64,000 bases of DNA from Streptomyces sp. NBC_00663 (GTDB taxonomy: Bacteria > Actinomycetota > Actinomycetes > Streptomycetales > Streptomycetaceae): assembly GCF_036226885.1 (NCBI RefSeq), contig NZ_CP109027.1, positions 3,224,001 to 3,288,000 on the forward strand, given 5' to 3'. Shown here piece by piece: positions 63,821-64,000 of this stretch. Below the pieces are notes generated by a model. That model worked only from the letters and a program-made list of their open reading frames with translations. It did not search any database and was not told the origin of the DNA. The stretch's first letter is position 1. Each line of letters opens with the position of its first letter. A program made the translations under genes and the position numbers.

Positions 63821-64000
63821 CGACGCTCGCCCCCGACCGGGAGTCGGTACTGATCCGCGCCCCAGGCCCGCGGGAACTACATCCCGTACGGACCCACCGC
63901 CGCCGAAGGGCCGTTGAACTGTCCCTCGCGGCGGCCGTCCCGCTGCTCCTGATCCTTCTCTGGCAACTGGCCGCCACCCGTTCCTGGATCGACGCCCGCG
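63817..64000 (+). CDS. ABC transporter permease (SsuC/TauC type), N-terminal part
   Basis: The frame starts at ATG 63817 inside the ATPase stop and runs off the right edge (61 residues). After an acidic/polar head and a Pro/Arg-rich stretch, the first transmembrane helix appears (LSLAAAVPLLLILLWQLAATR). Together with the preceding ATPase it is part of the same importer; the binding protein probably lies beyond the window. Confidence 0.75.
   Translation, partial: MTTLAPDRESVLIRAPGPRELHPVRTHRRRRAVELSLAAAVPLLLILLWQLAATRSWIDAR

Overview
The window is high-GC actinobacterial chromosome, and gene content and order identify it as Streptomyces core chromosome. From left to right it carries a malic enzyme, sodX/sodN, prsH-sigH, wblE, nagB, the das locus, nrdAB, the albaflavenone pair (CYP170A1 and epi-isozizaene synthase), rsrA-sigR, aroA-rsgA and hisN, ending in a Fur-family gene. 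As I remember it, this order matches the S. coelicolor SCO5262-to-SCO5205 interval. No rRNA, tRNA, insertion sequence, prophage or CRISPR array was seen.

Layout. 1-5,000: a partial oxidoreductase, malic enzyme and a polar amino acid ABC importer. 5,000-15,600: small metabolic and regulatory genes, namely a methyltransferase, a CGNR protein, Ni-superoxide dismutase with its processing peptidase, a secreted PGRP amidase, VOC proteins, an ECF42-type sigma factor with its DGPF partner, and a reductase/TetR pair with a striking triple-repeat operator. 15,600-22,200: a family 2B encapsulin shell gene followed by what looks like the stub of a deleted cargo gene, another amidase, a D-cysteine desulfhydrase-like enzyme, and a large TIR-NB-ARC-TPR (STAND) protein. 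22,200-30,900: a Na+/H+ antiporter, the prsH-sigH stress sigma locus, a lipid kinase, wblE and a PdtaS-like histidine kinase. 31,900-38,500: the N-acetylglucosamine/chitobiose regulon (nagB, dasD, dasC, dasB, dasA, dasR) with five recognisable DasR sites, plus a sixth orphan site upstream of the histidine kinase. 38,700-46,600: an SSS-family symporter, then class Ia ribonucleotide reductase with paired NrdR boxes and a cobalamin riboswitch. 46,600-50,000: the sesquiterpene operon and peptide deformylase. 50,000-64,000: two coupled HD-domain membrane proteins, sigR-rsrA with its autoregulatory promoter, an SRAP protein, aroA-rsgA, an SMR exporter, hisN, a CBS protein, a CatR-like regulator, and the start of an SsuB/TauB-type ABC transporter.

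Regulation stands out. The window holds three stress-sigma systems (SigH, SigR, ECF42). SigH and SigR each sit behind a promoter matching their own class, and both have open N-terminal extensions that allow longer isoforms. Carbon signalling through DasR and cofactor signalling through B12 and NrdR are readable directly from the DNA. The most unusual items are the orphan encapsulin with its cargo stub, the TIR-STAND protein, the orphan DasR site, and the 15-bp hairpin hiding the ribosome-binding site of the gene after nrdB. Functions are inferred by eye from translated sequence and family knowledge; no database search was run.
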